Shown: positions 19,826 to 32,687, numbered from the stretch's first letter. The stretch: 64,000 bases of DNA from Euborellia annulipes (GCA_023213315.1 JAKCPI010031741.1:1-64000); one strand, 5' to 3'. The notes: generated from the sequence alone by a model not told the origin. Numbers and translations are program-made.

Positions 19826-20843
19826 CGTTTACTCTTACAGTATCTATATTCATTTTTTATTAATTTTATAATTTCCTAAGAATAATAAACTAGAAAATTA
19901 AAAAATTAGGTTGAATTTTACGCAATATTAAGAATTCTAACCCTCTCTAGGGTCGAGAGAGAGAGAAAGAGATGCAGAGAGAACGTTAATCTAAAGTGAC
20001 TTCCCAAGGTAGATGTGGGAGTTTTCAACCTCAGAGTCAGAGAGTGTTGTGAAAAAGGTAATGTCTCATTTTAGAACCATTTTAATTAATGCTTCTCTCT
20101 CTTTCTCATTCTCCAAGAATGCAGTTTAATAGATCTGTCTAAATAAAACTTCTCAATGGTAATTACGCTTGTTAAAGTAGTCATTATTAATAAATTGACC
20201 ATATAAAATTAATTAAAACCTAATGGAATTAAGGGAAAATGTACTTTTCATATTTTTAAAAATATTTTATGCCATTTAAGGAGATTTAAATCCTGTCCTT
20301 ATAATTTAAAATTGTTAATCAAATTCAAATACTTCGGTATAGGTTAACAAGTGGTAAAGTCCGCCTTCGGCGAGCAATTTGCAAAATTTTCTGACTTAAA
20401 TTTTAAATTTCCCTCTCCCGATCCACTTCCTGTAACTCTAGCCAATCAGCGCCCTGATAGGCACATACACACAGGGGCAGGAAGTCAGCCGCTAGCGCTT
20501 TATATTATAGTATGATGATATCATATTATTTTCTAATGGTGATATGAACATATAGTGATTAAATGTTAGTCAATATCATTTGAATAAAAATTTTAGTTTC
20601 TCAGAATGGAAATCGAACCCTAGATCAAAAAGCGAGATTTCTATCTCTGTGTTAAGATAGGGGCCATACACAAATATCCTTTTGTAAAATCATAATATAA
20701 ATAACATAGTCTGAAAAAATTTCATTAATACAGGCTCTATATTATAATATCTTATAGTATTCTGATATAGAAAATATACATTTAGACAGACCAAACAAAA
20801 TATACTTATATAGATTGAATAGTAGGCTGGGATGAGTAGAATA
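19826..20843. other. AT-rich DNA with two small repeat relics
   Basis: At 20362-20510 is a GC-richer patch starting CCGCCTTCGGCGAGCAATTT, with CACTTCCTG and CAGGAAGTC in inverted orientation around CCAATCAG. At 20600-20660 is a minus-strand box B-like GGGTTCGATTTCC. Neither is a complete element. Confidence 0.4.
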
Positions 20844-21070
20844 AGGGGGTTGGAGAATAGTAGCCAGCAAATTTATAGCTCCACCTGACGTCCTTTTATT
20901 TGGCAGATATTTCGATGCGTAAGACACACATCATCTTCAGTGCCGCGAGGCCTACTATATCCTCGCGGCACTGAAGATGATGTGTGTTCTACGCATCGAA
21001 ATATCTGCCAAATAAAAGGACGTCAGGTGGAGCTATAAATTTGCTGGTTACTATTCTCCAACCCCCTTAT
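20844..21070. mobile_element. PLE terminal palindrome (head-to-head pair)
   Basis: Two near-identical arms of about 107 bp (20844-20950 and 20961-21070) face each other across about 10 bp (CCTACTATAT). Each arm contains GCACTGAAGATGATGTGTG, ACGCATCGAAATATCTGCC, GGACGTCAGGTGGAGCTATA and GCTGG(T/C)TACTATTCTCC. No reverse transcriptase is present, so this is a terminal remnant. Confidence 0.8.
20967..21010 (+). ncRNA. Hammerhead ribozyme-like motif of a PLE
   Basis: Stem I is GGCA/TGCC; the core is CTGAAGA; an unpaired T follows; stem II is GATGTG/CGCATC (one G-T wobble); then GAAA; then stem III as the self-complementary ATAT, and C at the cleavage position. The order and conserved residues fit the minimal hammerheads known from PLEs, which are thought to work as dimers. 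A mirror copy lies on the minus strand at about 20901-20944 (stem II slightly altered). Confidence 0.7.
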
Positions 21071-23185
21071 ACTTATATAGGTTATTTAAAATTTTAAATT
21101 TATTTTTATAGAATTAAGATAGTTTTAATAAATTAAAATAAAAAGTCAACCATTTATTAAAACTATCGTTAAATAATTTTCAAGATCTAAGTATTTTCTG
21201 AGATAATTTAGATCCTGTTTGTATTTTTCCAAATTAATTAGTAGTTACAAAATATAAGTTAGAAAATTTAGGAAGTGAACATCTAGCCCCTATAGGGGCC
21301 CATAAGAGGCGTCGATCTCTTCCTCTCTCTAAACTTATTTATAAAAGGTGAGGGTGGATCATGACCAATAAACTACCTCTCCCAAAGGTATTTTGTGGTG
21401 TGAGAGTTAATTAAATGATTCTGTGAAATAAAAAATAAAAAAAAAAATGATAAGTAAAATAAAAACAAATGGAATTCCAATTAATTAATATATAATTTAT
21501 ATTAAAATTTTATTTGGAATTCAAAGTATTCGAATTATTTTCAATCTTACAAAAATTCAATTTTATAAAATCGAATTATTTTTGGGATATCAGAATGAAT
21601 TATGTGTGAATATTTGCATGTTCAAGTATTAAATTTTTCTATCTTCAAAAATTCCACTATTCAAACAATACTTTTTTAGTCTAAAAAACTTTATTTATTC
21701 GTATTATTATCTCTAAGAACCTCTGCTTTAAAGATTCTTTTCTTTACATCAACTTTACTTCTTATCAAGTTTGTTTTTCTTGAAAAAAATTCAATTTGAA
21801 GTCTCCTCATATTTTTTTCATCCTTGTTTTTTTTAACAAATTATGTCTAAATTAGTAGACCTTTATGTTAAGAAAATTTTTTTTAATTTTATAAACTCGG
21901 CTAGCTCTTTTTCTTTTTTTTTTTTTAATTTTAACATCTGTGATGGTTTCTGATCCTTTCACTGAAAATTTCATTATTAATCGGTCTTGAAAAGTTTCTT
22001 CAATTTTTTTTAAAGAGTGATCTATCTCCATTAAAACTTCTTTAATTTATTTTTATATCTTTATCTGCAATTTTCTAAACAAAAAATATGAAAACTTGAA
22101 ATAAAATATAGGCTAATTAATAAATACTTTATTTATACCTCTTTAGATCCAAATGATAGAGCATATAAACATTTGCCTTTTAGATTAAAAAACAATTTGT
22201 CTGCATATCAATCAGATCAAATCAGAGTTTCAGAATAATAGCTTTTTAAAGTGAAAATATTTTTTAATTAAAAAAAAAGCAAAAAATTTGTAAAACAAAA
22301 ATACTATTTTAATATAACAAAAAGTTTGATTTCCACAATTTGAAACAATCAGAGTATTTTTTACTATCACTGATGCTCTACAAAATAGTCTGACGATTTC
22401 AAACTGTTGAAATAATTAAATTAAAAGGGTTGTAGCTTCAAGGAGTAAGCAAGTGGAATGACGATCAGGAGTTACCAATTTTAGCAAGAATAATAAAATA
22501 GTCGTTTTATTATAAAAAAAAATCAATTTGATTAAAACTAAAATTTTTAAAATAATTCTTCGGGCTATAAAATAGGTAGTATGTAAAAAAAAAATTAGTT
22601 CATTCTTGATTTTTGGCAATCTTCACATTCATCTCAACAAATTAGAATAGGCCCTTTTTCTCAAAAAAATTGAACGAACCAAACATGGAAAGAGCAAATT
22701 TAAGCTACTGATGTGCTGGTCAAATTTTACAAAAATAAAAACACAAAACCTCTCACAAAAAGTTTCACTGATCAAATTATTAGGCTCTTCCTAGAAATTT
22801 CAAACTAGAAACAACTACACAACTTGCCCTACCTTCTCCTTAACTAACAACAACAACAACAACTACAACAAACCCTCTCTTTGCTTTTATCTATAGCCAC
22901 AGCTTTGACCCTCATGAGGAAAATTTCTCCGGCTCCAAGAAAGAAAGAAATTAAAAAAATATTCATTCTGTGCATCTGGATTGAATAGGCGATTTGATAA
23001 TTATTTCTTTTTTAATGTTAATAGTTAAATTTATTTTCTGAATAAATGGCGATTCATAAATTTATTCGATTTTGCTTCCTAATTGTCATACTTCTAGAAT
23101 GGACCATTAATGTAAGAATTCCAAGAACTCTAGAAGGACTCTGAAGCAATTAATTGAAAAGTTCATTTGTGAATGATGATTAATA
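21071..23185. other. Long AT-rich stretch, no gene seen
   Basis: Homopolymer-rich, with a small palindromic patch AGCCCCTATAGGGGCCC at about 21284. There is a CAACAACAACAACAAC microsatellite near 22848. No element ends are recognised. Confidence 0.4.
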
Positions 23186-23813
23186 ACACTGAAAAACAAG
23201 CCACAGACATGATGTTTACTAATTTTTTCTAATGCCGTTTTTCATTCTGTTTACAAATCTGAAAACCATTTTTCTCTATCACGTCAGGTTTTCAAGATAT
23301 ACACAAAAACATATATTTTTTAATCCTGCCGGGGTTGATTTTGAAATTTTTTTTTTTATTACCACCCCAGTTCTATTGTATATCATTGGAAAGGGCATCT
23401 AAAAAGCTGTAAAATGACACCTCATTCATCTCTCTATCTCATCTCTAACAATGTAAGTGATTTTATAGCAATTTAAATAGATGTGGTTAGGTTTGCCATT
23501 TTTGACAACTTTAACATGCCATATTTCTTAAACGAGTTGAGATATCAAGTTGAAAGTGGGGCTTTTTCTTAGTCTCTGTTGACTCTACCTATGACCCAAA
23601 TTTCTTAGAAATCTGAGATGGTGAGATTAAAAAGTGTATCGATTTGACGTGGAATGAATGACTCATATATAAATGGTTAATGTCAGATATCTCAAAAACC
23701 GTATGTGATAAAGACAAACGGTTTGCATATTTGTAATCAGCATGCCTCAATTGTCGTAAAACCTGGGTTGGATACCAAGATATCCGCCGAAAGTTTTTTT
23801 TGTTTATCAGTGT
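23186..23813. mobile_element. Non-autonomous DNA transposon with ACACTGA-AAACAA ends
   Basis: Left end ACACTGAAAAACAAGCC and right end TTGTTTATCAGTGT (complement ACACTGATAAACAA) form short inverted repeats. The interior of about 600 bp is less AT-biased than its surroundings and has no ORF. It includes GACGTGGAATGAATGACTCA. The superfamily is unknown. Confidence 0.6.
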
Positions 23814-25149
23814 AATTAGTGATCATTTGGGTTGCCTACCATCCAGCAACCAAACATGAACGAAAAGTATTTTAGAATTAATCCGGGTACAGCCTAAGGC
23901 AGTTTTTTTTTTTCTAACGGGACAAAATATATTTCTATGACTCTGAAGATAAGTAAATAAATATAAATTTAATTCATGATATGATATTTCATATCTATTG
24001 AAATACATAAGAAAATTTAATAGCACTATGATGTTTTAGTTAGAACAACAAAACAGAAACTATACAGACCGCTTTTCAAATTAAAACAGTATTAGCTTAA
24101 TACGTTTAAATCTGAAAAGTTGGCCATTGTCCATTTGGGGTGCGATAAATCCTCGCTGTCAAGTGAGCCCCTAAACTCTCCACGTCAAAAAACTCCACCC
24201 AAATCAACTTTTAGTCTCACCACATTGACGATTCCCTTTTTCAACCCTTGAATATCTTGTTAGTTAACTAGTAAATTTTTTTGAGGCAAGAAGTCAAAAA
24301 CTTTTTTTTTTTTTTGATCAAATAAACTATATTATTTTATAGTTTATTAAATTACAAAAATAAATTTGTTGAAAAAAAAAGTAATTTTTGGATAATTAAT
24401 CATCTTGAACACATGTTATTTAGTTCATAAGGACAACCCATTTCTATCCAAAATTGCTTTAGTTTTATTTTATAATCAAAAAAAAAAAAAAATCCAATTT
24501 ATTTATCTCTATTGTGTATTATTTGTTTAAATATTTAAATTAAATTCACATAGCAATTAATTATTTTTCCGGACTACCGCGATGGGATGGAGCACTTTCA
24601 ATTTATAAAAAAAAATCTATTTATTCCTACAGTAAAATATAGACCTACCTACTGTCAGCTTTATTCTAAATAACGGTATACTTCAATTCCATCACTAATA
24701 TCCTCAACTACAAGTTACCCGATTTTCATTCTTGGGGGGATATACCCACTTAGGTTAGCTATTTACTTATCTATAGAAAAATAATTTAATTAACAATTTT
24801 TATTATTCTTTCATTCGAGAGATTTAGTTATAATTATTGTCTTGAATTTTTCATAAGGAGAGATGACTTTCCAATGAAAAAATTCTGAATTTTCAAGAAT
24901 ATTTTTGAGCTTCCACATTTGGAAATTTGGTAACCGAGTATACCGGTATTTCATGAACGCTCTATAATAATGCAAATTTCAGCAGGAAGTTGGTTAATCA
25001 GAACCTGACAGTCGTAAAAAGATTCCACAATAGATATAGAGATCTCTGAGCTTGGGCACACGAGCCATATAATTTTGTATGAAGTGAAATAAATTTTATT
25101 ATTGACGAGTACTGGTTTGATCACATGTGCACTTGCACTATACGTATAA
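23814..25149. other. AT-rich DNA with one mixed-composition patch
   Basis: The stretch 24040-24250 (GGGGTGCGATAAATCCTCGC, TCCACGTCAAAAAACTCCAC) is not obviously repetitive and has balanced composition. It could be conserved non-coding sequence. The rest is low-complexity AT. Confidence 0.35.
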
Positions 25150-25230
25150 TTCAGATGGCCAAACAAATTCAGGCCGAAACGTCTTATTCTGGGAGTTTTA
25201 TTAACTTCCAATTTGGCTGATATCTCCAAT
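25150..25230 (+). mobile_element. Eroded PLE terminus
   Basis: TCAGATGGCC, a loop, then GGCCGAAACGTC (25172-25183), with a possible stem II GGCC/GGCC. TTTGGCTGATATCTCC follows at 25212, comparable to the terminal TGGCTGCC motif of other PLE ends here. The CTGANGA core is damaged. Confidence 0.5.
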
Positions 25231-25995
25231 TCTCCATTATAATCACATCACAGCCATAACCTAAAAAAACAAAATTTTAATTTCTTTGAATATTTTATAA
25301 GTATTTTTAATTTTTATAATTCAATCTTGTAATCAAAATTAAAAAAGAAAAAAAAGTTAATTGTAAATTTCTTATCTTAAAAATATTAAAATTTGGTTGA
25401 ATGAATAGGATATTAATTAAAATGAGTGGGACAATTTTTTAATTTACTCCCTATCCCCCTGAGAAACAATAACGTGTTAATTAATTATCTCTCTCTCTCG
25501 TAATATACAAACAAGTAAGCTAAAAATATATTTTTTTTTTTAGAATTTAATCATGATTATCAATCCAACAGGAACCAGAATTAAAAGAAGGATTATTATT
25601 TTTTTTTTTTTAATAAACGAGAAAAATAGAAAGAGGTGGGAGGTTAAGAAAGCAAAGTAGAAGAAAAGAGACTTTATTATAAAAAATGTATAAGAAATAT
25701 CAAAGGAACACGTGAATCACCGGTCAATCATTTTTCAATATCTATTTTTAAAAAGTTTAGCTTGTTAATAAATTACAAACTTTTTTTTGTTTACATGATT
25801 AGGATGAAATATTTTTTTTTTTATTTGTTTATAGAGTTTCCTTTGAAACCGTATGTCAGGTGATTAATTAAAGGATATTTAATTTAATAGAACTATCGAT
25901 TGTTATTCTCCTGATTCGAAGTCTGCATTATTTATGGAAGTCTTACTTGTCTCATAAGTCGTATTTTTTAACGTTTCTTGATAGATAATTACTAA
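25231..25995. other. AT-rich DNA, no gene seen
   Basis: Nothing recognisable apart from homopolymer runs. Confidence 0.4.
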
Positions 25996-26161
25996 AGTTG
26001 CGTCTACACCGAGCAATAGAACGGTCTTTCTCCCACTCTACAATGTTTTTGTTTTTTCGCTGGACAATGAAAATCTATGGGTTCACACGAGTTGGCAACG
26101 GACAAGGAGATGAATAGAATATAAGGAAATGATTGTGGAGCTTTGGTGTAAACGCTCCTTA
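25996..26161. mobile_element. Short TIR element (MITE)
   Basis: Left AGTTGCGTCTACACCGAG and right CTTTGGTGTAAACGCTCCTT are imperfect inverted repeats (GCGTNTACACC shared). The interior of about 130 bp is mixed in composition and non-coding. It is of the widespread GCGTTTACACC-ended MITE type; the superfamily is not assigned. Confidence 0.6.
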
Positions 26162-26768
26162 ATAAGAATATTTTTTTAAAAATTCAACATAAAAGACATA
26201 TTCTGTTGGTTTTATTTTTTAAATATTAATATTCGTAATCCTTATTTAAATATTAAATATATATTGAAGAAATCAACAATAATGATGCTGAAAAATTGTC
26301 AACTCAGATGACTATTAATGTGATGCGCATGCGTCATCAGCTTTAAAGCAATGAATCCATATATTATTGAATTGATTTGGCTGCTACACATTCAGTAAGA
26401 AAGTCCATAGGGTGAGATTTTTTTTTTCGGTAATAATGTCAAGATATTTTTTTTTAATTTTAAAATGCGGGCTTAAATTAAACCCCTATTTTATTTCTCT
26501 ATTTTTATTAATCTATAAAAGCAGACTATAAACAGAAAGCATTTATGATTAAGCTCGCTTCCACCAAGTATAACGTTTTCATTCCCTTGTATTGTAAAAT
26601 TTTTCATTCAGAATTTCTCTCCCTTCAACTGTTTCCAAGTCATCCTCTTTAATATTCCAATCAGACTCAAAATGAATATTAAAATACATGTAAATTATTC
26701 ATAAACATCAACTATTGTTGTAGGCTAAAAGTTGGATCAAGATTTTTCAAAATATTTATAAAAAAAAA
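26162..26768. other. AT-rich DNA, no gene seen
   Basis: No feature recognised. Confidence 0.4.
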
Positions 26769-27412
26769 TCTGGTGTGACTGGCGCACAGCACACAACTTT
26801 CTCTTACCTTCGGTAATCGAAAGTTGTGTTCTGTGCTTGTCCCACCAGATTTTTCGTGTCGACATATATTTAGTTTCCGCCGATATATTAGAATTAAAGA
26901 GGTAAAATTTATAAGTATGGGAACATATTTATATTTTATTACCATGGCAACCATTTCTCCTATCTTTTCTATGGAGTACAGGAGTAAAGTGGTCTTCAGA
27001 AGATTTTAATGATAAAATAAGAATATACATTTTAAAGAGCAACTAAAATATAGTTGATATATGAATTTAAAAAAAAATCGTTGGAGCAAATTTAGAGAAA
27101 ATCGAAAAAAACTGAAAAAGTGCATCAGTAAAGTACTAGTACTTTTTGGTCGATTTTGTTCAAAAGCTTCGTGTCAGGTCCCATGGGGGTGCCTAACTTA
27201 AATATAAAATTTCAATCTCTTAGCTCTTTTCGTTCTTGAGATATTTTGTTCACAGACACACAGACAGACAGACCATGTCGCGAAAACCACTTTTTTGGAT
27301 TCAGGGGACCTCAAAACGTGAAGATCCATCAAAATCTCGAATTTTTGACATGAATCCAATACTTTCTCTCTATATATATATATAATACATATTTACATAG
27401 GTAAGAGAAAGT
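26769..27412 (+). mobile_element. TCTGG foldback element, copy 4 (second subfamily)
   Basis: Complete 644-bp copy of the subfamily carrying TAGCTCTTTTCGTTCTTGAG and CACAGACACACAGACAGAC instead of the TTCATGCTTAAAATTG/CCCA type. The other differences, GGTCGATTTTGTTCAAAAGC and GGGGGTGCCTAACTTAAATA, are shared with 30429-31095 and 45298-45964. Confidence 0.88.
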
Positions 27413-27538
27413 AAAAATAGGAACAGGGGTAATTTTCAAAATTATATAACTTGCCTTATTTTATTTATAAAATAAAGAAAAAGATAAACTTTGTGGGCAA
27501 AATGCACACTGTTTAATTATTGTGAACATTTATAAGTT
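27413..27538. other. AT-rich spacer
   Basis: No feature recognised. Confidence 0.4.
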
Positions 27539-28165
27539 CAGTAGATAGGAAAGGAGAATGCAGCCAGGTATTGAGTCTCCACGAAATTAAACTCTCTGTT
27601 CAGGAAACAGTTTCGGCTTTAATGAGATAAAACCATCCTCAGTCCAATAGTTGAGCTGAAAGCATCGTACAGTTAGTAAAATAATTCATTTATATATGTT
27701 TACAAACAATATATACATACAGTATGAACTCAAATAGCGAAGCATTGAGTCAATAGTGGAGTTGTCATAAAGTCTGTATTATTATACATTAATTGTTTGT
27801 ACAAAAATACAATGCAATGCTTATCAGTAATATATACAGAGCGCCAAGTCAGAGATACAAAGTTGTTTTGATTAATGAAATAAATTCATTCACATTAAAT
27901 ATTTATATTCGATGTGTTAAGCAATGACCTCTTAGTGGGGTCGGTGACACTGAGATGGGATGCCGAAACCTTTTGTTTACATATTAATCGATCAAATCAA
28001 GCAGATCCTATAGATAATAAGCCAATGTGAATGCATTGACCCATTGGGCACATTTAATAGTAATATTTATGAAAAAATATAAAATTATTTAAATTCTTTC
28101 ATATTTTATTTAATTTAGAAGTAAAAATTTTACTATCGTTAATTATTGCCTCAATTTCTTATTCA

Positions 28166-28602
28166 CACACACAACGTGTCTCCCAGGCCATCGAGAAATG
28201 AAATATAAAAATTGCTGAGTCCAACACAGTCAGTCTGGAAATTAATTGCTCTCTCCCCCAAAGCCTTGATAAAGCATTTCTCAGCAAACAAACGTTTCGA
28301 TGTATTATTCACCTGCATGAGAATTTTTGGATTATCGATGTCGAATTTGTGATTGTTTTCTAACGAATGCATGCAAAGCGCAGTGCATGTTTTTTTGCAT
28401 TTTATGTTACTTCGATGACCCGCCATCCTTTGTTTAATATTACACCCTGTTTGACCTACATAGCCTCTTGTTGGAGGTGGGCAATCTAGACATTTTATAA
28501 AATAAACAATATCAAATTGATTGTCAAAAGGAAATTTGTCCTTGTTATTAAATAAATAGGACAAGCTCGTCTGTGTTTTGAGGGCAGTATGTGCATCATT
28601 AC
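28166..28602 (-). pseudogene. GIY-YIG endonuclease domain of a Penelope-like element (partial)
   Basis: The frame encodes the C-terminal endonuclease of a PLE polyprotein. Its order of motifs is FDIVYFIKCLDC, RGYVGQTG, an Arg in KQRMAGH, TALCMHSLENNH and a Glu in LFAEKCFIKAL. These correspond to the GIY-YIG nuclease core (Tyr, Tyr-x-Gly, Arg, Glu), with the Cys pair and His typical of PLE domains. The N-terminal side with reverse transcriptase is absent; the frame seems to stay open slightly upstream of residue 1 (about 28602). This is a 5'-truncated fragment with no start codon of its own. The domain looks intact, but the gene is not. Confidence 0.85.
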
Positions 28603-28644
28603 ATTAAAACAGTTTGATGCAAAAAAACATGCACTGCGCTTTGC

Positions 28645-28854
28645 ATGCATTCGTTAGAAAACAATCACAAATTCGACATCGATAATCCAAAAATTCTCAT
28701 GCAGGTGAATAATACATCGAAACGTTTGTTTGCTGAGAAATGCTTTATCAAGGCTTTGGGGGAGAGAGCAATTAATTTCCAGACTGACTGTGTTGGACTC
28801 AGCAATTTTTATATTTCATTTCTCGATGGCCTGGGAGACACGTTGTGTGTGTGA
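28645..28854 (+). pseudogene. Mirror copy of the PLE endonuclease C-terminus
   Basis: The right arm repeats the last 69 codons of the domain (from MHSLENNHKFDIDN to the stop) identically on the opposite strand. The GIY and YIG motifs are missing because the arm ends before them. It is a by-product of the inverted duplication. Confidence 0.9.
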
Positions 28855-29369
28855 ATAAGAAATTGAGGCAATAATTAACGATAGTAAAATTTTTACTTCT
28901 AAATTAAATAAAATATGAAAGAATTTAAATAATTTTATATTTTTTCATAAATATTACTATTAAATGTGCCCAATGGGTCAATGCATTCACATTGGCTTAT
29001 TATCTATAGGATCTGCTTGATTTGATCGATTAATATGTAAACAAAAGGTTTCGGCATCCCATCTCAGTGTCACCGACCCCACTAAGAGGTCATTGCTTAA
29101 CACATCGAATATAAATATTTAATGTGAATGAATTTATTTCATTAATCAAAACAACTTTGTATCTCTGACTTGGCGCTCTGTATATATTACTGATAAGCAT
29201 TGCATTGTATTTTTGTACAAACAATTAATGTATAATAATACAGACTTTATGACAACTCCACTATTGACTCAATGCTTCGCTATTTGAGTTCATACTGTAT
29301 GTATATATTGTTTGTAAACATATATAAATGAATTATTTTACTAACTGTACGATGCTTTCAGCTCAACTA

Positions 29370-29418
29370 TTGGACTGAGGATGGTTTTATCTCATTAAAG
29401 CCGAAACTGTTTCCTGAA
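29370..29418 (+). ncRNA. Hammerhead-like motif in the PLE right arm (mirror at 27599-27647)
   Basis: Stem I GGA/TCC (3 bp); core CTGAGGA; extra T; stem II GGTTTTA/TAAAGCC with a 6-nt loop (one G-T wobble); GAAA; stem III ACTGT, self-complementary except at its centre; then T. Stem II is strong and stem I short, so activity is uncertain. Confidence 0.5.
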
Positions 29419-29478
29419 CAGAGAGTTTAATTTCGTGGAGACTCAATACCTGGCTGCATTCTCCTTTCCTATCTACTG

Positions 29479-30428
29479 TTTAAATACAACAGCCACTTTA
29501 AATTCTTCACACATTTATAAGTTCTTTTCCCTATCTTTTTTTTTTTTTTTTTGTTGGTGGTAAACTCATTTTCCAAAGGTGAAAATTCTCAATTGGCTTT
29601 GTAAATCTTGGCTATTGTTAGCCTCTAGACTTTTTTTAGAGTCATATTCCCAAAGTCGGACTTGTGAGATATTTATAGACCCTATTTGGGAGTAAAGCAC
29701 AATCAAAAGGGAAGGGAGGAGGCTCTCTCTATATCTCTCCCCTTGGATTGTAATAAATTATATCCATTTTTATTTCCGACCTCTGATCGATTATCTATAT
29801 TATCTTTTGTTCAGTGTATGATTATCATTAAAAAAAAAAACGGAGGTGCGACTATTATAAAATCAAAAGGAAGTTAATAAATTTGAGTTGACTAGTCTGA
29901 TTCAGAAGAAATTTATTATAGATATAATTTTAAAACATATAATAAAAAATTTTGCTTTAAAGAAATACCTTATTTTTTAATCTTTTTATATATTTCGAAT
30001 ATCCGATCATCTATTTTTGTTCCTTTGTAATTAAAAGCTTTTCTCATTTGAGAGAGTTGTATTGCAATTGTAGCAAAGGTATTTTTAATTAAAATATATT
30101 GGATTTGAATTCTATTCTTAACATCATTTATATTAATAAATGTTTTTTTTTTTTTAATTTAATACCAATCTATTTAGGGGTTATTTGTGAGGAGTGTTTT
30201 GAAAAGCTCTATATTTTATTGTTGAAAGAAGATAAAGAGATACAGCTATCCCATTTCTTGGTATTTATTACTCTTTAGGCTAAAACCGAAACGTCAGTCA
30301 GCAGAAAGGGAAATAATCCTTATTTCATAGCTACATTTTCTATGAGCATGAGCGGTTAAGCCTATACTCGGCTTTAAACATAGGCAAAACTGAAAATTGT
30401 AGCATTTCTGAAATGCATGTAAATTTTT
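29479..30428. other. AT-rich DNA, no gene seen
   Basis: An isolated ACCGAAACGTCAGTCAGCAG at 30289 looks like the 3' half of a PLE hammerhead, but the CTGANGA half is missing. Confidence 0.4.
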
Positions 30429-31095
30429 ACTTTCTCTTACCTATGTATATATGTAATATATATATAGAGAGAAAGTATTGGATTCATGTCAAAAATTCGA
30501 TGTCGAGATTTTGATGGATCTTCACGTTTTGAGGTCCCCTGAATCCAAAAAAGTGGTTTTGCGACATGGTCTGTCTGTGTGTGTGTCTGTGTGTCTGTGT
30601 GTCTGTGAACAAGATATCTCAAGAACGAAAAGACCTAGGAGGTTGAAATTTTATATTTAAGTTAGACACCCCCATGGGACGTGACACGAAGCTTTTGAAC
30701 AAAATCGACCAAAAAGTACTAGTACTTTACTGATGCACTTTTGCAGTTTTTTTCGATTTTCTTAAAATTTGCTCCAACGATTTTTTTTAAAATTCATATA
30801 TCAACTATTTTTTAGTTGCTCTTTAAAATGTATATTCTCATTTTGTGATTGAAATCTTCTGAAGACCACTTTACTCTTGTTCTCCATAGAAAAGATAGGA
30901 GAAATGGTTGCCATGGTAACAAAATATAAACATTTTGCCATACTTAAAAATTTTACATCTTGAAAATCGAATGTACCGTACTGTCGGAAACTAAATACAT
31001 GTCGACACAAAAAATCTGGTGTGACAAGCACAGTACACAACATTCGATTACCGAAGGTAAGAGAAAGTTGTGTGCTGTGCGCCAGTCACACCAGA
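30429..31095 (-). mobile_element. TCTGG foldback element, copy 5 (second subfamily)
   Basis: Complete minus-strand copy. The 3' hairpin is at 30429-30476, the GTGTCT microsatellite at about 30573-30605, and the 5' hairpin at 31015-31095. T-runs of five flank both ends. Confidence 0.9.
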
Positions 31096-32365
31096 TTTTT
31101 CAATCATCATATCTATAAACTATTAGACCTACGGAGCCGTGGGTTGGCTTGAATTGTTTCAAATTTAATAAACTTTCAAAATGGTATAAGCAACTAATGT
31201 CAAAAAAGCCCATATATTGCAGTTTTTCACGTATTACGCGGGAAGCACAACTTTTTTTTTTGCTTGCAAAATGTGGTTTCACACCCTCCTAACGGATCCA
31301 AATAAAATACCAAAAATGCAGCGTTACATCGCGTTTTGCAATTTTAATGTCGAATTTGACTAGCCTAATAATAAGTTTTTTTTTTATTATTATGAAGCGA
31401 ATTCGAGATCCCAGACATGAAAACCAAGAATTAAATTTGAGAATAGAAAAGATATGATGTTGATGATGATATTTTGTATTATTATAATTATTTATTGATT
31501 GATTTAGTAATCCTGACGATATTCTCTGACATATATCTTCTTAACAATAATAATAAATGATACCCTAAAAGGATATGTTTAAAGCTCATAATTATCCTTA
31601 ATAAATACCCTGTTTAGCATGAGATTTGTGATGATATATATCAATTGATTATAATTATGTATACAAGTGGGCTAATTAATTAAATACAATCGGATTTTGA
31701 ATTATATTTAAATATTTACCAAACAAACAAAGCCCCTTTACCAAAATATAATTAAAAAAAAATATAAAACAAACTGTCACTGAATTGTTTAAAGTTGTTG
31801 TAATCATAAACCAAGTTGATAACAAATTATGTAAAAAAAAAATGATAAATTTATTAGAACAATTTGTATAATTATAATATCAAGCCAACAAAACAACCAA
31901 GTAACACGATAAGAGGCAGGTGATTGAAGTCTTTTTGAAGACGTCTTTCTGAATAGGGTTGCACTAATGCCTCCTGATTAGAGTCTCTAATGAGCGTTGG
32001 TAACTCCCTCTCTTAAACGATTTAGATATCCTCGTCTAAAGTGAAATACTTAAAAAGCCTTGTTTCAACGTTAACACCCTCATAGAACTCATATAATCGC
32101 TAGAACACAAAAGCTTCTTGATTGATATTAGCCCATATACTTAACTAAAGAGTAATTTAATTAGAAAAAAAAAGTTTCCTAACAAGAGTTAACGAAAAAT
32201 GAGTCTTACAATTTTTTTTTTTTTTTTTTTTTGTGAAATAATTGAATTAACCAATTTGGAGTAGTTTTTTGTTTTATAATTTAAAAAATTTATCTAAAAA
32301 TCAAGCGAAGAGAATTATGATTGAAATAAAAGAACACTTGAAATTTTTAAATAATAAAATAAAAA
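31096..32365. other. AT-rich DNA, no gene seen
   Basis: No feature recognised apart from homopolymers (for example the T run at 32212-32232). Confidence 0.4.
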
Positions 32366-32502
32366 TCTGGTGTGACTGGTCGCACATAACACAACTTTCT
32401 CTTACCTTCGGTAATTGGAAGTTGTTCTGTGCTTATCACACCAGAATTTTTGTGTCGACATATATTTAGTTTTCTACATTAGATAGAATTCAAGATGTAA
32501 AA
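32366..32502 (+). mobile_element. TCTGG foldback element fragment, 5' hairpin
   Basis: The hairpin TCTGGTGTGACTGGTCGCAC to ATCACACCAGA is present, followed by GTCGACATATATTTAGTTTT and TAGAATTCAAGATGTAAA. The copy stops there. Confidence 0.8.
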
Positions 32503-32687
32503 ATGAGACGCCCCGATGTGACGTATATTTAATTTTTTTTTTCAATAGTACTTAATAATTGTTTCCCCATCGAATAAAAAACCGTTTTGGACACAAAATT
32601 TGACGTAAAATGAAATGGTTATACTAAAAACGTGCTAAGATTGGGGCCCCAATGTTAAAAATAGATTTAAAGATTTTAATTATGCCC

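Larger units (their letters stand above)
27539..29478. mobile_element. PLE copy as a giant inverted repeat (two 862-bp arms)
   Basis: The arm 27539-28400 is the reverse complement of 28617-29478. Both are exactly 862 bp with no visible indel, around a 216-bp centre (28401-28616). The arms carry the 3' coding end and 3' UTR of a Penelope-like element, including a hammerhead-like motif and the CCTGGCTGCATTCTCC terminus. Only the left unit extends through the centre into the full GIY-YIG domain. No reverse transcriptase is present. The near identity suggests a recent inverted duplication or strong palindromic gene conversion. Confidence 0.9.

Noticed and set aside
27945..27995. Second ribozyme motif (CTGAGATGGGATGCCGAAAC) in the PLE arm
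   Set aside because: The core lacks one base (CTGAGA rather than CTGANGA) and stem II is at most 2-3 bp.
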